64,000 nucleotides of DNA. Origin: Bacteroidota bacterium. GTDB lineage: Bacteria > Bacteroidota > Bacteroidia > Chitinophagales > Chitinophagaceae. The notes under the pieces are model-generated. The model was not told the DNA's origin and did not search any database. It was given only the letters and a program-made list of their open reading frames with translations. Position numbers and translations under genes: made by a program. Location of the stretch: positions 26,090-90,089 of the forward strand of contig JAGWVE010000002.1 in NCBI GenBank assembly GCA_018971025.1, read 5' to 3'. The first letter of the stretch is position 1; the number at the start of each line of letters is the position of its first letter. Below are positions 34,745 to 44,473 of this stretch, piece after piece.

Positions 34745-35941
34745 ATGACTCAACCTACGCTCAACTCCAACGAATCCATACCCTCAGGTAAGAAAAAAGT
34801 AATTGTACTTGGTAGCGGCCCCAATAGAATTGGCCAAGGTATCGAGTTTGACTATTGTTGTGTACACGGCTTAATTGCTATTAAAGAGAGTGGTTACGAA
34901 GCCATCATGGTAAACTGTAACCCCGAAACCGTTTCTACCGACTTTGACATGGCCGACAAATTATATTTCGAGCCAGTATTTTGGGAACATTTATGGGAAA
35001 TCATTGAACTAGAGCAACCGTATGGTATCATTGTTCAATTAGGGGGCCAAACAGCCCTTAAATTAGCCAAGCGTTTACACGAAAAAGGTATTCGCATTAT
35101 TGGTACTTCTTTCGAAAGCCTAGACATGGCAGAAGATCGTGGACGTTTTAGTGATCTATTAAAAGAATTAGAAATTCCGTATCCAGCATATGGTACTGCA
35201 CATACTGCCGACGAAGCTATTGAAGTAGCCAACAAAGTTGGGTATCCTGTACTGGTAAGACCTAGCTACGTTATTGGTGGACAACGCATGCGTATTGTAA
35301 TCAATGACGAAGAAGTTGAAAAAGCGGTGATCAGTTTATTAAAACACATTCCAGGTAATACGATTTTGATTGACCATTTCTTAGATCGTTGCCAAGAAGC
35401 AGAAGTGGACGCCATTTTTGATGGAGAAACTTTTCACATCATGGGTGTGATGGAACATATAGAACCAGCAGGGATTCATAGTGGCGATAGTAACGCAGTA
35501 TTACCGGCGTTTAACCTAACGCCAATGATTGTAGAAAAAATGGAATTCTACAGTGAAAAAATTGCACGTGCATTAAATATCAGAGGACTTATTAATATTC
35601 AGTTTGCCATTAAAAATGGTCAAGTGTTTGTGATCGAAGCAAATCCAAGAGCTTCAAGAACAACGCCATTTATTGCAAAAGCGTATCAAATTCCGTACTT
35701 GAATATTGCGACCAAAGTAATGCTTGGCGCCAACAAACTCACCGACTTTACCATGGATAAAAAACTAGACGGCTATGCTATTAAAGAGCCTGTATTTAGT
35801 TTTGAGAAATTCCCTGGCGTGAACAAAGAGCTAGGGCCAGAAATGAAAAGTACGGGAGAAGCCATTCGTTTTATTAAAGATTTACACGATCCTTATTTCC
35901 GCACGCTATACAAAGAGCGTAGCATGAACTTATCTAAATAA
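34745..35941 (+). CDS. Carbamoyl-phosphate synthase large subunit, C-terminal ATP-grasp half only
   Basis: A 398-residue protein that matches the second synthetase half of CarB. It begins with a short leader, then KKVIVLGSGPNRIGQGIEFDYCCVH, NCNPETVSTDFDMADKLYFEP, IVQLGGQTALKLA, the ATP-grasp core (VLVRPSYVIGGQRM) and FVIEANPRASRTTPFIAKA. In full CarB (about 1070 residues) this half phosphorylates carbamate. The N-terminal half and the C-terminal allosteric MGS domain are missing. It has its own start and a -7 box, and umuC lies directly upstream, so this is a separate gene and not the tail of a disrupted one. The partner half must be elsewhere. Confidence 0.88.
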   Translation: MTQPTLNSNESIPSGKKKVIVLGSGPNRIGQGIEFDYCCVHGLIAIKESGYEAIMVNCNPETVSTDFDMADKLYFEPVFWEHLWEIIELEQPYGIIVQLGGQTALKLAKRLHEKGIRIIGTSFESLDMAEDRGRFSDLLKELEIPYPAYGTAHTADEAIEVANKVGYPVLVRPSYVIGGQRMRIVINDEEVEKAVISLLKHIPGNTILIDHFLDRCQEAEVDAIFDGETFHIMGVMEHIEPAGIHSGDSNAVLPAFNLTPMIVEKMEFYSEKIARALNIRGLINIQFAIKNGQVFVIEANPRASRTTPFIAKAYQIPYLNIATKVMLGANKLTDFTMDKKLDGYAIKEPVFSFEKFPGVNKELGPEMKSTGEAIRFIKDLHDPYFRTLYKERSMNLSK

Positions 35942-36021
35942 GTAGGGCGTAAATACGGAGAACATTCAACCAAAACACATGGATGTATAAGCTTATGCTA
36001 TTATAGTGCATAGGTTTGATC

Positions 36022-38058
36022 GTGTCCGTAACCGCGCCCCCCTTTTGGCATCAAGCACCCTTTACTAGACTACTATTTCCGCTCGTACTCGGCATTGTTA
36101 TTTGCTATTATGTACTGCATGGTATTATAACAAACGTGCATATCCATGCCGCCATGTATATAGCAGTGGGCATTTCTATTGCAGGACTTTTAGGTTACAC
36201 CCAGCTATCTAGTTTTAAAAAATACCATTACCGTTTTATTCAAGGTATTTTTTTGCAAATAATATTTACATGCCTTGGGATTGCTATCATGCAAAATACT
36301 TTAGAGGCGCGCATTACAGAAACTACTTTACTAGCGGCGCGCAAAAATGGTACCGTATATATTATGCGGATCACAGAGCCGCTACAACGAAAAAATAAAA
36401 CCTATAAAACGGCAGCCATCATAGAAAGCATTGGCACGGTAAAACATGAAATAAAAACGAACATAAAAATTATTGTGCATCTAGCTCTAGATAGCAGCAA
36501 CACAAAAATACCAGCGTTAACAGCAGGCTGTTATATAGCCACAACCATACGGCCAAGTGTAGTACCAGATACGCATAACCCAGGCGGCTTTCATTACAAA
36601 GAGTGGTTGTTTAGAAATGAAATTACACATCAACTGTATTTGGCAAAAGGAAGTTGGACTTTACTGCCCTCCAAAAAAAGGAAACAATATTTACAGGTAC
36701 TGCAACAAAAAATTAGCTACCAACTTCAACAAAATATTACGGGCAAACAAGAAAAAGCAGTAGCAGCAGCACTTTTAATAGGCTACAAACAAGACATCGA
36801 TTCTGATTTAATGAAAGCCTATAGCAACACCGGCGTTATACATGTAATTGCCATTAGTGGTTTACACCTTGGTTTAATTTATGGATTACTGGTAGGCGCT
36901 TTTGGTTGGATGCCTAATTCTACCATAAAAAAATGGGCAGCGCCACCTATTATGCTGCTCGTACTATGGGTCTTTGCGCTGCTAACAGGAGCAGGCCCCT
37001 CCATTGTTAGAGCAGCCGTTATGTTTTCATTTATTATTATAGCAAGCGTTGTAAAACAAAATTCTAGCATTGTGAATGCACTTGCTGCATCGGCCTTTTT
37101 TTTACTGCTGCTGCATCCGTTTTATTTGTGGGATATTGGATTTCAACTTTCGTATGCTGCAGTGCTTAGCATTGTGCTATACCAAAAAAATATTTTTGAT
37201 CGCCTCTATTTCAAATACAAATGGATGCAGGCCTGCTGGCAATTAAACGCCGTAACATTAAGTGCGCAAATACTTACACTGCCACTAGTTGTGTATCATT
37301 TTCATCAATTTCCCAATTATTTTTTACTCAGCAACTTTATAGTGGTGCCACTCTCGAGTATTATTTTATATGGCTGTTTACTCATCCTCCCTTTTGGAAG
37401 CCTCGCTTATATTGGTAAATTTTTATCCGTTTGTACAAGCTGGTTAATAGCTAGTATGAACTGGATCATCCAAAAAATGAATGCATTACCCTATGCCACT
37501 ACCAGTAACTTACACATCAACACGGCTCAGGTAATTTTATTTTTTATCATCATTGCAAGTACTACGCTACTTATTCAAACCCAAAAAAACAAATGGTGCT
37601 TTATAGGTTTAACTGCCCTACTTTTTGGCTGCAGCATACAAAGTTATACATACACTAGGGCGGCAGGGCAAACAACCCTTACCGTATGGTTTGTTCCCAA
37701 AACCACCAACATTACAATCCGCTATGGGCTTCAAAAAGAAACCATATTGCCATTGAACATGCGCGCATTTACCATTGGGCATACCCGATTTATCCGTGTT
37801 GATCAAATGATGCAGCTAAAACCCAGCCTCCAAAGATTTTCAAACGTGGATATCCTATTGGTGAGCAACCTACCAAAGTCGCCTATACCCTTACTCGCAA
37901 AGCACTTTAAGGGCGCGCTCTATGTGTTTGACAGCAGTATTCCTTTGTGGAAAATGGAAGCGTGGAAAAAAGAGGCAGAGGACCTACATTTGCGGCATCA
38001 TTTTGTTTCTCAACAAGGGGCTTTTGTCCACCAATCAAGCAATGGAAAAGAAAATTAA
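36022..38058 (+). CDS. comEC: ComEC/Rec2-family DNA-uptake membrane protein
   Basis: About 678 residues, with many transmembrane helices. The N-terminal membrane segments and an OB-like periplasmic part (DUF4131) come first, then the Competence domain with GVIHVIAISGLHLGLIYGLLVG, LLTGAGPSIVRAAVMFSF and WDIGFQLSYAAVLSIV. ComEC forms the inner-membrane channel for single-stranded DNA in natural transformation. The C-terminal 130 residues lack the HxHxDH metallo-beta-lactamase signature. The start is uncertain: GTG at 36022, or TTG six bases earlier. Its end overlaps the purH start by 17 bases. Confidence 0.88.
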   Translation: MSVTAPPFWHQAPFTRLLFPLVLGIVICYYVLHGIITNVHIHAAMYIAVGISIAGLLGYTQLSSFKKYHYRFIQGIFLQIIFTCLGIAIMQNTLEARITETTLLAARKNGTVYIMRITEPLQRKNKTYKTAAIIESIGTVKHEIKTNIKIIVHLALDSSNTKIPALTAGCYIATTIRPSVVPDTHNPGGFHYKEWLFRNEITHQLYLAKGSWTLLPSKKRKQYLQVLQQKISYQLQQNITGKQEKAVAAALLIGYKQDIDSDLMKAYSNTGVIHVIAISGLHLGLIYGLLVGAFGWMPNSTIKKWAAPPIMLLVLWVFALLTGAGPSIVRAAVMFSFIIIASVVKQNSSIVNALAASAFFLLLLHPFYLWDIGFQLSYAAVLSIVLYQKNIFDRLYFKYKWMQACWQLNAVTLSAQILTLPLVVYHFHQFPNYFLLSNFIVVPLSSIILYGCLLILPFGSLAYIGKFLSVCTSWLIASMNWIIQKMNALPYATTSNLHINTAQVILFFIIIASTTLLIQTQKNKWCFIGLTALLFGCSIQSYTYTRAAGQTTLTVWFVPKTTNITIRYGLQKETILPLNMRAFTIGHTRFIRVDQMMQLKPSLQRFSNVDILLVSNLPKSPIPLLAKHFKGALYVFDSSIPLWKMEAWKKEAEDLHLRHHFVSQQGAFVHQSSNGKEN

Positions 38059-39526
38059 ATCGGCGCTCATTTCTGTCTTTTATAAAGATGGTCTAGAGCC
38101 TTTAGCACGTCAATTAGTCGCTCAAAACGTAACCATCTATTCGACAGGTGGCACTCAAAAATTTTTAGAAGATTTGGGTATCACTTGTGTTGCGGTGGAA
38201 AGCTTAACCACTTACCCTTCTATTTTAGGAGGTCGTGTTAAAACATTGCACCCTGCTATTTTTGGCGGTATTTTAGGTCGTAGATACGAGCCACAAGACC
38301 TTGTTGAAATGGAGCAGTACCACATTCCTGAAATTGATTTAGTGATTGTTGATTTATATCCTTTTGAAGAAACACTTGCTACAACAACAGAAGAAAAAGC
38401 CATTATCGAAAAAATTGATATTGGTGGACCTTCCATGATTAGAGCTGCTGCCAAAAACTTTAGAGACTTAGTAGTGATTGCTGCTAAACAAGATTATGCA
38501 GTACTTGAAAGTATGTTAGCTGCACAAGCAGGAACCACTTCACTTGAACAAAGGAAAGCCTTTGCTGCAAAAGCTTTTGAAGTAGTGATGCATTATGATA
38601 TTGCCATCAGCAATTACTTTAATCCAGCACCCACACAAATTTTACGTTACGGCGAAAACCCACACCAAGGGGCTACTTTTACAGGTCGTTTAGAAGAACT
38701 ATTTACACAACTTAATGGCAAAGAATTATCCTATAATAATTTAGTAGACGTTGACGCAGCGGTACAACTTATTGGTGAATTTAATGAAACGACATTTGCG
38801 ATTATCAAGCATACCAACGTTTGTGGTATTGCCGCAAGAAGCACCGTCAAAGATGCATGGGATGCTGCTTTAGGTGGTGATGCCGAAAGTGCTTTTGGTG
38901 GCGTACTTGTAACCAATAGCACCGTGGACGCTGCTACTGCAAACGCTATCAATGAAATATTTTTTGAAGTACTCATTGCACCAAATTTTGATGCGGCTGC
39001 ACTCGATATTTTAAAGAGTAAAAAGAATAGAATTTTATTACAACTTACAGGTGCCGCTACCGCATTAAAAACACCGAGCAAGTCTTTGCTTAATGGTGTA
39101 CTGGCGCAAGCGCCTGACACAGGTAATTTTGATACTTGGAACGAAGTTGGTGGCAGAACCACCACAGAAAACGAAAAAGAAAATTTGATTTTCGCAAACC
39201 TAGTATGCAAGCATCTTAAAAGCAATGCCATTGCGCTCGTAAAAAACAAACAACTCGTAGGCAAAGGCTGTGGTCAAACCAGTCGAATCGACGCGCTAAG
39301 ACATGCTATAGAAAAAGCGCATCAATTTAATTTTGATTTAAAAGGCGCCGTGCTTGCATCTGATGCCTTTTTCCCTTTTAACGATTGTGTACAAATTGCA
39401 CAGGAGGCAGGTATCGAAGCATTTATTCAACCAGGCGGTTCGGTGAGAGATAAAGATAGTATTGAGTACTGTGTAGAACACAAACTAGCCATGGTGATGA
39501 CCGGTCTTCGTCATTTTAGACATTAA
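38042..39526 (+). CDS. purH: Bifunctional AICAR formyltransferase/IMP cyclohydrolase
   Basis: A 494-residue enzyme for the last two steps of purine synthesis. The N-terminal MGS-like cyclohydrolase domain shows ALISVFYKDGL, IYSTGGTQKFLEDLGI, GGRVKTLHPAIFGGIL and VDLYPFEETL. The transformylase domain has RYGENPHQGATF, AIIKHTNVCG, SAFGGVLVTN, and GCGQTSRIDALRHAIEKA, then ASDAFFPFND. The ATG at 38042 fits the family start; in-frame upstream sequence is the end of comEC in another frame. Overlap with comEC suggests coupled translation. Confidence 0.96.
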   Translation: MEKKIKSALISVFYKDGLEPLARQLVAQNVTIYSTGGTQKFLEDLGITCVAVESLTTYPSILGGRVKTLHPAIFGGILGRRYEPQDLVEMEQYHIPEIDLVIVDLYPFEETLATTTEEKAIIEKIDIGGPSMIRAAAKNFRDLVVIAAKQDYAVLESMLAAQAGTTSLEQRKAFAAKAFEVVMHYDIAISNYFNPAPTQILRYGENPHQGATFTGRLEELFTQLNGKELSYNNLVDVDAAVQLIGEFNETTFAIIKHTNVCGIAARSTVKDAWDAALGGDAESAFGGVLVTNSTVDAATANAINEIFFEVLIAPNFDAAALDILKSKKNRILLQLTGAATALKTPSKSLLNGVLAQAPDTGNFDTWNEVGGRTTTENEKENLIFANLVCKHLKSNAIALVKNKQLVGKGCGQTSRIDALRHAIEKAHQFNFDLKGAVLASDAFFPFNDCVQIAQEAGIEAFIQPGGSVRDKDSIEYCVEHKLAMVMTGLRHFRH

Positions 39527-39537
39527 TTTTATAGCGC

Positions 39538-40467
39538 ATGACAACCAAACAAAAAGCATACATAGGACTTGGGCTCACCAGTATTATTTGGGGAACCACC
39601 TGGGTTGCAAGTAAGTTTGGTATCAAACAAGGCGTACCTGCTTTTGAACTATCTTCTATTAGAAATGGATTAGGTGGCCTCTTACTCATTGTGTTTTTTT
39701 TATTCAAAGGTCAAAAGCTCCCAAGCTTTAAAGAATTCAAATGGCTACTAGGCATGTCTATTTTGCTTTTTGTAATCGCCAATGGTTTTTCTACCTATGC
39801 TTTAAAAGATATACCGTCCGGGCTTGCAGCACTCATTGCGGCACTCTATCCGCTCAGTGTAGTTGTGATAGAAAGGGTAAGGTACAAAAACACGAAAATT
39901 ACAGCCCTAACTTTTAGCGGTATGCTACTTGGTATAGTAGGTATTGCCATTGTATTTTATGAAAACCTAGCAGTACATAATTCGGCGGGTTATTTTATTG
40001 GCGTTGGTGTTTCCATCATTGCCATGTTAAGCTGGAGCTTTGGTACCATTTTTATTGCACGCAATAAAATGGATATGAATCCTTACTATGCAACGGGTTG
40101 GCAAATGTTTTTAAGCTGCTTTTTTTTAGGAGCTTTTGTTATTGCATCCGGTAAAGCCATTCCACTCAGTGCAATTCCGCACGCAACTTGGATGGCCATT
40201 GTATATTTAATTATTGCAAGTTCTATAGTTGCATTTGCTGCTTTCATATTTACCATGAAGCATTTGCCGCCAGCCATTGCATCTTTGTATGCTTACGTAA
40301 ACCCAATAGTAGCAACGGTTGTAGGGTCATTTATGGTAGACGAAAAATTAAGCCTACCCATATTTATAGGATCATTTGTTACACTAGCAGGTGTGTATCT
40401 TGTAAATAGATCTATGAAAGCGCAAAAACACGAAATTGTTCCTGTTACGGACGCGGACGGGATGTAG
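39538..40467 (+). CDS. EamA-family drug/metabolite exporter
   Basis: A 309-residue inner-membrane protein with ten hydrophobic segments arranged as two EamA repeats. The first has GLTSIIWGTTWVASKFGIKQGVPAFELSSIRNGLGGLLL and ends ALIAALYPLSVVVIERV; the second starts ISIIAMLSWSFGTIFIARN and ends with ASLYAYVNPIVATVVGSFMVDEKL. The substrate is not predictable; family members move amino acids, nucleotides or drugs. The 3' end overlaps the convergent lutB-like gene by 23 bases. It may be cotranscribed with purH, 11 bases upstream. Confidence 0.9.
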   Translation: MTTKQKAYIGLGLTSIIWGTTWVASKFGIKQGVPAFELSSIRNGLGGLLLIVFFLFKGQKLPSFKEFKWLLGMSILLFVIANGFSTYALKDIPSGLAALIAALYPLSVVVIERVRYKNTKITALTFSGMLLGIVGIAIVFYENLAVHNSAGYFIGVGVSIIAMLSWSFGTIFIARNKMDMNPYYATGWQMFLSCFFLGAFVIASGKAIPLSAIPHATWMAIVYLIIASSIVAFAAFIFTMKHLPPAIASLYAYVNPIVATVVGSFMVDEKLSLPIFIGSFVTLAGVYLVNRSMKAQKHEIVPVTDADGM

Positions 40468-41830
40468 TGTCCTTCCACATTTCATTGAATGTTTTTTGGC
40501 TAAAATCTAATTCGGAGCGGTGAACGGCCCATCCTTTAAAAACTTTATTTACGACCCAGTTTTTCATTTTACCGTTACCCATATTCATCATCGGTCTATT
40601 TAAACTGGCAACCATCCAAGCTTTCCATGCAACACGCTCAGCAAGTGTACTGGTCCCCTGCGTTACCGCTTCGTGACGGTTGTCTAATAAGAGTTCGTGT
40701 AAGTTGATGCGCATCGGACAAACCTCGGTACAATTGCCACACAATGAGGAAGCGTTGCTTAAGTGTTTGTATTCATCCATGCCACTTAAATAAGGCGTAA
40801 TCACTTTACCAATAGGACCACTGTAGGTTGTTTCGTAAGAGTGTCCGCCAATATTTTTATATACGGGGCATGCATTTAAACATGCGCCACACCTGATGCA
40901 ATAAAGTGCTTCACGCGCCGTAGGATTAGCAAGTAAATTGGTACGTCCGTTGTCAAGAAGTATCACAAACATTTCTTCGGGACCATCTGTTTCACCAGCC
41001 TGTTTTGGACCGGTAACAATGGAATTGTATACCGTAACTTTTTGACCCGTACCATAGGTAGCTAGTAACGGCCAAAACAAAGGCAAATCATGAACAGAAG
41101 GAATCATTTTTTCGATACCCACCACTGCAATATGTGTTTTAGGCCATGCACAACTTAAACGCCCGTTGCCTTCATTTTCTGTAATGGCGATGGCACCAAT
41201 GTCAGCAATTAAAAAGTTAGCGCCTGTTACGCCCACTTCTGCTTCGGTATATTTTTCGCGTAATTTAATACGCGCTACTTGTGTTAATTCTTCGGGTGTT
41301 AAATCAGGTTTTGTGCCAAGCTTATTTGCAAAAAGTTTTGCAACGTCTTCTTTGCTTTTATGCATCGCTGGTGTAACAATATGATAGGGCGGCTCACCAT
41401 CTAATTGTTGAATGTATTCGCCTAAATCCGTTTCTACACTCTCTATTCCATTTGCTTCCAAGAAATCATTTAAATGAATTTCCTCGGTTACCATGCTCTT
41501 ACTTTTTACAAGTGTTTTGCAGGCTCTTTCTTTGCAAATTTTTCCAATCGCTTCTAAAGCTTCTGCGCTATCATTGGCCCATATAACGGTAGCCCCTCTA
41601 GCGGTAATTTTTTGTTCAAACTCGAGTAAGTATTTATCTAAATGCTCAATTGCTTCCCACTTAATATTTTTTGCGCGCTCCCTTGTAATATTAACGTCGG
41701 TAAATTGTGATTTACCAATGGGTACAACGGCATTGTATTTAGCAATATTGAAATTGATTTTTCTGCGATGTTCTAAATCGGCAGCTTTAATGGTACTCTT
41801 TGCAATAAATGACGCAGCTGTTTCTGACAT
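40445..41830 (-). CDS. LutB/YkgF-type iron-sulfur LUD-domain protein
   Basis: A 461-residue protein. Residues about 70-290 form the LUD domain (KSMVTEEIHLN, GANFLIADIGAIAITENEGNGR). The C-terminal part has two 4Fe-4S sites, CIRCGACLNACPVY and CGNCTEVCPMRI, and a C-terminal LutB extension. LutB works with LutA and LutC in L-lactate oxidation; neither partner is adjacent here, so the role may be in another quinone-linked oxidation. It is three bases downstream of the DUF3109 gene on the same strand. Confidence 0.9.
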   Translation of the reverse strand: MSETAASFIAKSTIKAADLEHRRKINFNIAKYNAVVPIGKSQFTDVNITRERAKNIKWEAIEHLDKYLLEFEQKITARGATVIWANDSAEALEAIGKICKERACKTLVKSKSMVTEEIHLNDFLEANGIESVETDLGEYIQQLDGEPPYHIVTPAMHKSKEDVAKLFANKLGTKPDLTPEELTQVARIKLREKYTEAEVGVTGANFLIADIGAIAITENEGNGRLSCAWPKTHIAVVGIEKMIPSVHDLPLFWPLLATYGTGQKVTVYNSIVTGPKQAGETDGPEEMFVILLDNGRTNLLANPTAREALYCIRCGACLNACPVYKNIGGHSYETTYSGPIGKVITPYLSGMDEYKHLSNASSLCGNCTEVCPMRINLHELLLDNRHEAVTQGTSTLAERVAWKAWMVASLNRPMMNMGNGKMKNWVVNKVFKGWAVHRSELDFSQKTFNEMWKDTTSRPRP

Positions 41831-41832
41831 GC

Positions 41833-42423
41833 TTACTTTTTTTGACTTTTTTGATGAAGCGCCGTCGCTTCTAATGCTTCATAAAATTCGGTGCCGTATT
41901 TACGTATCAAGGATTCTTTTAAAAATTGATACACGGGCACTTTTAATTTTTTACCCAGGCTACAAGCCGCGCTACATAGGTCTTCGCGGGGTTCGTAGTT
42001 AACATATTCCATATCCGGATCACGCTTACTCTTTTTTGTTTTAACAGGAAACAAATGGCAGCTTAGTGGCTTTTTCCAATCTAATTTACCATCGTTATAG
42101 GCCTGCTCAATACCACAAAGTATGGTGCCCGTTTTATCTTTGATTCCGTATGCACAAATGCCGCCATTAATAGTAGGTGTTACCCAACCAAACTCACGGT
42201 CGTATAAAAATTTACCTTGCTTTTCTACTTCCTTAATGCCTGCCGCTGTCATATAAGGTTTAATGTCTTCGTAATGGGTTTTTAATTTTTCGAGTTCCCA
42301 TTTTTCCATCGGGGCACCTGCATCACCATCTTCGCAACACCCGCCCTTGCATTTCGTTAAATCGCAAACAAACTGCTCTTCTAGGAGCTCGTCAGAAACT
42401 AATTTATTGTCTATAATAATCAT
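41833..42423 (-). CDS. DUF3109 family Cys-rich protein
   Basis: A 196-residue cytoplasmic protein with the family start DNKLVSDELLEEQFVCDLTKC and KGGCCEDGDAGAPM, followed by NGGICAYGIKDKTG and CHLFPVK, and a later LCSAACSLGKKLKVPVYQFL. About eight conserved Cys suggest a metal or iron-sulfur site. The role is not known. It lies between gldD (16 bases upstream) and the lutB-like gene and is probably in the same transcript. Confidence 0.87.
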   Translation of the reverse strand: MIIIDNKLVSDELLEEQFVCDLTKCKGGCCEDGDAGAPMEKWELEKLKTHYEDIKPYMTAAGIKEVEKQGKFLYDREFGWVTPTINGGICAYGIKDKTGTILCGIEQAYNDGKLDWKKPLSCHLFPVKTKKSKRDPDMEYVNYEPREDLCSAACSLGKKLKVPVYQFLKESLIRKYGTEFYEALEATALHQKSQKK

Positions 42424-42439
42424 GGTTATGCGAATATAA

Positions 42440-43039
42440 TTAGTTTTTCCACCTAAAAGTGTTTACCAAATGCTTCAAATCTGTTTTAATAAAATCATTA
42501 ACGATGGCCAATGAATCTGAATTAGGGGTTGCATCAAAATAAAGGGCACCTCGTAAAAAATGCTTGGTAGAATCCGTTAAAAAAAACTGATTGGCAGTAG
42601 CGGCATCTCCCCCTACCGTAAAAAACATCCCACTGATACCATTTGCCGTGTGCATGAGCGAATCATCAATAGAATAGGCTTTAGCAGACTGTTTGCTGGT
42701 CATAAAAAAGGTGTGCTTGACCAGTGAATCAAATTTATACTTGCCAATTTCTTTGTAACTCACATAAATACGACCATTAAACTGAGGGAAATCTATATTA
42801 ATCCACCAGTCATTTTCGGTGGCTTCGCCAAAAAAGGTAGAGTCTTTAACCACTTTTGCATACACGGGGTACTCAAATGCATATGGATAGCCAGGTTGGT
42901 CAAATAGCTTGTATTTTTTTTCAGGAAAATTGATTTTATAATATCCGGTGGGCTTGGGCGTATAAACACTATTACAAGACACAAAACTGAGGCTAGCAAC
43001 AACCAATACTAAAAAAAATAATTGCAATAGCCTGAGCAT
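42440..43039 (-). CDS. gldD: Gliding motility lipoprotein GldD
   Basis: A 199-residue lipoprotein. The N-terminus is a type II signal with SFVSCNSVY, the Cys being the lipidation site. The family region follows as TPKPTGYYKINFPEKKYK and FEYPVYAKV, with WWINIDFPQFNGRIYVSYK. GldD is required for gliding in Flavobacterium and is thought to assist type IX secretion. Its place right after gldE on the same strand (10 bases) is the conserved Bacteroidota order. Confidence 0.92.
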   Translation of the reverse strand: MLRLLQLFFLVLVVASLSFVSCNSVYTPKPTGYYKINFPEKKYKLFDQPGYPYAFEYPVYAKVVKDSTFFGEATENDWWINIDFPQFNGRIYVSYKEIGKYKFDSLVKHTFFMTSKQSAKAYSIDDSLMHTANGISGMFFTVGGDAATANQFFLTDSTKHFLRGALYFDATPNSDSLAIVNDFIKTDLKHLVNTFRWKN

Positions 43040-43049
43040 GAATCAAATA

Positions 43050-44450
43050 TTAAATAGGGTACTGACGCTTAATGGAAACCTTGATTTTTTGAAGTCTATT
43101 TTTGGCCACCTCCAATACGGTAAATTCAAAATCACCAGAAGTTAAAATAGCGGCAGGCTTTGGAAAATCACCAGCAAGCTCTAGTACTAGACCCGCAAGT
43201 GAATCGCTTTCTCCTTTTACCGCATCAAAAGTTTCGGTAGGAAGATCCATTACTTTGCACAAATCCTGAATCATCACGCGACCTTCAAAAATATAATTGT
43301 TGTCGTCAATTTTTTTGTAGTCACTGTCTTCTTCGTCAAACTCATCTTTGATCTCTCCAATAATTTCTTCCAAAATATCTTCTAGTGTGACAATACCACT
43401 TGTACCTCCAAACTCATCCACCACTACTGCAAAGTGTATTCTTTTTGACTGAAACTCTTTTAATAAATCTTCGATAGGTTTTTGCTCGTGTACAAAATAG
43501 GGCGGTCGTAAAAGCTTGTGCCAGTTATAGGTTGCACTTTCATCTAAATGCGGCACCAGGTCTTTGGTATGAATAATACCTATCACTTCATCTAAATCTT
43601 CTTTGTATACCGGAATTCTAGAATAGTTTACTTCACGAACAAACGCTATCAATTGATCAAAACTAATTTCATGATCTACCCCACTCACATCCATGCGCGT
43701 TTTCATGATTTGTTTGACCGTAATATTTCTGAACTTAACAATACTTTTTAAAATGTTTTTTTCATTTTCTGAAGCCGTTTCATTGGTTGTTAAATCAATG
43801 GCATGATCTAACTCTTCGAGACTGTATGCGCTAGAAGATTTATTGGCAAGCTTTCTTTCAATGATGTCCGAATATTTTACAAGTGGTTTACTAAGACCCA
43901 TTACTATATAAGAAATGCCATACACGATGCCGCCAAAATCTTTTGCAAATCGAACATTGTTTTGCGTAGCTAATACCTTAGGCATGATTTCACCAAAGAG
44001 CACCAGCAAAAAAGTAACCGCAATAACTTTTATAACAAACTCTACCCATACCGCATCAAACTGTTCAAAATTGAACATGTTGTCAATGAGTAAATTCGAA
44101 ATGATGATGATGGAGATATTGATGAAACTGTTGGCAATTAAAAGCGAGGCCAATAATATTTTAGGCTGCTCAATTAAGTCAACAATTCTTTTATAAGCAG
44201 GTTGTTGTTTTGACTTTAATAAGTTGATGTCTTTAAATGTCAATGAAAAAAAGGCAACTTCTGCGCCGGCAAGCACAAAAGACAAAAACAATAAAACAAC
44301 CAAAATAAGTACCAAAACAGTTGTTCCTTGAGGTTGAATAGCGCCAAAAAATGATTGCGCAAGATATAAGCCCATTACCGAATGATCGTCCAAAGTGACA
44401 GTATATTTAGTACCAGACAAAAATACCAATAATTTAGTTACATCGTACAC
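43050..44450 (-). CDS. gldE: GldE, CNNM/CBS-domain membrane protein
   Basis: A 466-residue protein of the HlyC/CorC (CNNM) family. An N-terminal DUF21 membrane domain (VLILVVLLFLSFVLAGAEVAFFSL ... LFGEIMPKVLA) is followed by a CBS pair (VKQIMKTRMDVSGVD, YSRIPVYKEDLDEVIGIIHTKDLV) and a C-terminal CorC-type domain (FEGRVMIQDL). These proteins are linked to magnesium or ion efflux; the paralogue next to gldD is called GldE and supports GldD function. It is 10 bases before gldD and 23 bases after mutY. Confidence 0.9.
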   Translation of the reverse strand: MYDVTKLLVFLSGTKYTVTLDDHSVMGLYLAQSFFGAIQPQGTTVLVLILVVLLFLSFVLAGAEVAFFSLTFKDINLLKSKQQPAYKRIVDLIEQPKILLASLLIANSFINISIIIISNLLIDNMFNFEQFDAVWVEFVIKVIAVTFLLVLFGEIMPKVLATQNNVRFAKDFGGIVYGISYIVMGLSKPLVKYSDIIERKLANKSSSAYSLEELDHAIDLTTNETASENEKNILKSIVKFRNITVKQIMKTRMDVSGVDHEISFDQLIAFVREVNYSRIPVYKEDLDEVIGIIHTKDLVPHLDESATYNWHKLLRPPYFVHEQKPIEDLLKEFQSKRIHFAVVVDEFGGTSGIVTLEDILEEIIGEIKDEFDEEDSDYKKIDDNNYIFEGRVMIQDLCKVMDLPTETFDAVKGESDSLAGLVLELAGDFPKPAAILTSGDFEFTVLEVAKNRLQKIKVSIKRQYPI

Positions 44451-44473
44451 CCTAAAACAAAGACCAATGGGGT

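Noticed and set aside
34649..35941. carB-like gene as the remains of a broken full-length gene
   Set aside because: The 96 bases upstream show no coding remnant of the N-terminal half, a -7 box is present, and an unrelated intact gene precedes it.
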